NCBI RefSeq assembly: GCF_025264685.1 | Contig: NZ_CP073721.1 | Span: forward strand, 248,001 to 312,000 | Direction: 5' to 3' | DNA from: Dactylosporangium roseum | GTDB taxonomy: Bacteria; Actinomycetota; Actinomycetes; Mycobacteriales; Micromonosporaceae | Length of the DNA: 64,000 nucleotides | In this document: in pieces, positions 63,190 to 64,000 of the stretch | Position numbering within the stretch: position 1 is the first letter of the stretch | Layout of the letters: each line of letters starts with the position of its first letter | The notes under the pieces: model-generated | The model's database searches: none | The model's input: only the letters and a program-made list of their open reading frames with translations | Told to the model about the DNA's origin: nothing | Translations under genes and position numbers: made by a program

Positions 63190-64000
63190 GTGGCGAGGAG
63201 AGGAGCGGTCCGCAACTTCGAGACGGCGCTCGGCGCGATCGGCGTCCTGGCACTGATCATCACGGGCATTCTGGTCACCGGCTGGAACCCGGTCCCCAAG
63301 GTCACCGACTGGTGGGAGAAGGTCTCCGCCAACGCCGGCAAGCTCTCCGCGCCGGAGACCTCCTGGACCGACCGGGTCGGCGGCCAGCCGTCCGCCGCGG
63401 TCGTCGCCGGTGACGCGGCGATCGTGACGATGCGCGGCACCATCGAGGCCCGCGGCCTGAGCACCGGCACCGTGCTGTGGACGAAGGAGGCCGACTGGGC
63501 CGGCGTGGCCGGCGACGACGCGAACGTCGTCGCGATCGTCGGACGGCGCGGCCAGGGCCTGCAAGCCCTCGACCCGTCCAGCGGCAACCCGAAGTGGAAG
63601 GACGGCGACGCGATCGGCGCGTGGACCTACCGTGACGTGGTCCTCACGCTCGCCTGTGCCGCGATGGCGGACTGCACGCTGACCGCCCGCGCCCCCAAGG
63701 ACGGCGCGCAGTTGTGGAAGCTGGCCCTGCCCGGCATCGGCCGCGTCCACAACGGCGTCAACAGCGACCTGCTCGGCACCCGGCTGTTCTCCGACACGTT
63801 CGAGGACGCGGTCTCGGCGATCCCCCGCTCGGTCCCCGCGATGCTGGGCTTCCCGATCGACCAGCGGGTCCAGGTCGTCGACACGGTCAACGGCAAGCGG
63901 CTGCGCCAGGAGGAGCCGAGCGCGACGTCCCGCGTGGTCGTGGCCGGCGGCCGCGTGCTCGTGTCCACGGCGACGCCGAAGGACGGCAACTGCCGGTACA
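63190..64000 (+). CDS. PQQ-like beta-propeller membrane-anchored protein 2 (incomplete at window end)
   Basis: At least 270 residues, with no stop before the window ends. GTG 63190 opens with a basic start and a transmembrane helix (ALGAIGVLALIITGILVTG), then propeller repeats such as AIVTMRGTIEARGLSTGTVL, VVAIVGRRGQGLQALDPSSG and TARAPKDGAQLWKL. It resembles the propeller protein at 56990 in anchor and repeat style. An in-frame GTG at 63181 would add three residues, but the leaderless -10 overlaps it. Extracytoplasmic; function unknown. Confidence 0.72.
   Translation, partial: MARRGAVRNFETALGAIGVLALIITGILVTGWNPVPKVTDWWEKVSANAGKLSAPETSWTDRVGGQPSAAVVAGDAAIVTMRGTIEARGLSTGTVLWTKEADWAGVAGDDANVVAIVGRRGQGLQALDPSSGNPKWKDGDAIGAWTYRDVVLTLACAAMADCTLTARAPKDGAQLWKLALPGIGRVHNGVNSDLLGTRLFSDTFEDAVSAIPRSVPAMLGFPIDQRVQVVDTVNGKRLRQEEPSATSRVVVAGGRVLVSTATPKDGNCRY

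Overview
The window is chromosomal DNA from a high-GC actinomycete, most likely a member of the Micromonosporaceae (Actinoplanes, Micromonospora or Dactylosporangium type). The evidence is the extreme GC bias at third codon positions, many GTG and TTG starts, ATGA/GTGA-coupled operons, leaderless promoters, and actinobacterial marker genes: lsr2, a BldG-like anti-anti-sigma factor, carD, Septum_form lipoproteins, a helicase/secretion-neighbourhood Tad locus and an actinobacterial-type topA. Gene order follows, with insertions, the Mycobacterium tuberculosis order from acs (Rv3667) to ispF (Rv3581c). The window is core chromosome: I see no phage, plasmid, IS element, CRISPR array, rRNA or tRNA.

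Layout. 1-2.2 kb: 5' end of acs, a degenerate Fic-like gene and a HAD-IB hydrolase. 2.2-2.9 kb: a structured gene-free stretch with two C-loop hairpins and a DnaA-box pair. 2.9-8 kb: a tightly coupled Tad/Flp pilus operon (ssd, tadA, tadB, tadC, a 59-residue pilin-like gene, tadE, a TadG-like gene), converging on an SftH/MrfA-type helicase at 7.7-10 kb. 10-15.3 kb: bldG-like gene, its ATPase partner, proton pyrophosphatase, a lipoprotein and an acidic-insert protein. 15.5-18.3 kb: topA. 18.5-20.6 kb: an aldonolactone-oxidase-type flavoprotein divergent from a TetR regulator. 20.7-22.8 kb: a DUF2520-panC-panD operon, followed by four tandem Septum_form proteins (22.9-26.7 kb). 26.8-32.1 kb: nadB-nadC, a GT-C-like membrane protein and coaX. 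32.1-38.3 kb: a methyltransferase pseudogene, lysS, lsr2, clpC and a small NTPase.

38.3-45.8 kb: a polysaccharide deacetylase, mutY divergent from a double-ACT gene and def, a membrane protein, disA, a PH-like protein, radA and an lpqE-like lipoprotein. 45.9-48.6 kb: a small natural-product-like locus (UbiA prenyltransferase divergent from methyltransferase and type III polyketide synthase). 48.6-53.1 kb: a membrane thioredoxin-like protein, carD, ispD, a TVP38-type membrane protein, ispF and a PPOX-class protein, interrupted by two palindrome-rich repeat islands. 53.4-64 kb: a tyrosine/homogentisate degradation island (hmgA, an unknown gene, fahA; hpd with a divergent Lrp/AsnC regulator), together with two PQQ-like propeller proteins, an aromatic/histidinol-phosphate aminotransferase and two RDD membrane proteins.

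Functionally the window joins cofactor synthesis (pantothenate, CoA, NAD, isoprenoid precursors), DNA maintenance (topA, mutY, disA, radA, SftH/MrfA-like), global regulation (bldG-like, lsr2, carD, c-di-AMP), surface structures (Tad pilus, septum lipoproteins, deacetylase) and complete-looking tyrosine catabolism apart from a recognisable maleylacetoacetate isomerase. The most interesting uncharacterised items are the unknown gene between hmgA and fahA, the Septum_form tandem array, the dispersed palindromic repeats, the paired DnaA boxes and the TadG-like frame that runs 505 bp antisense into the helicase gene.
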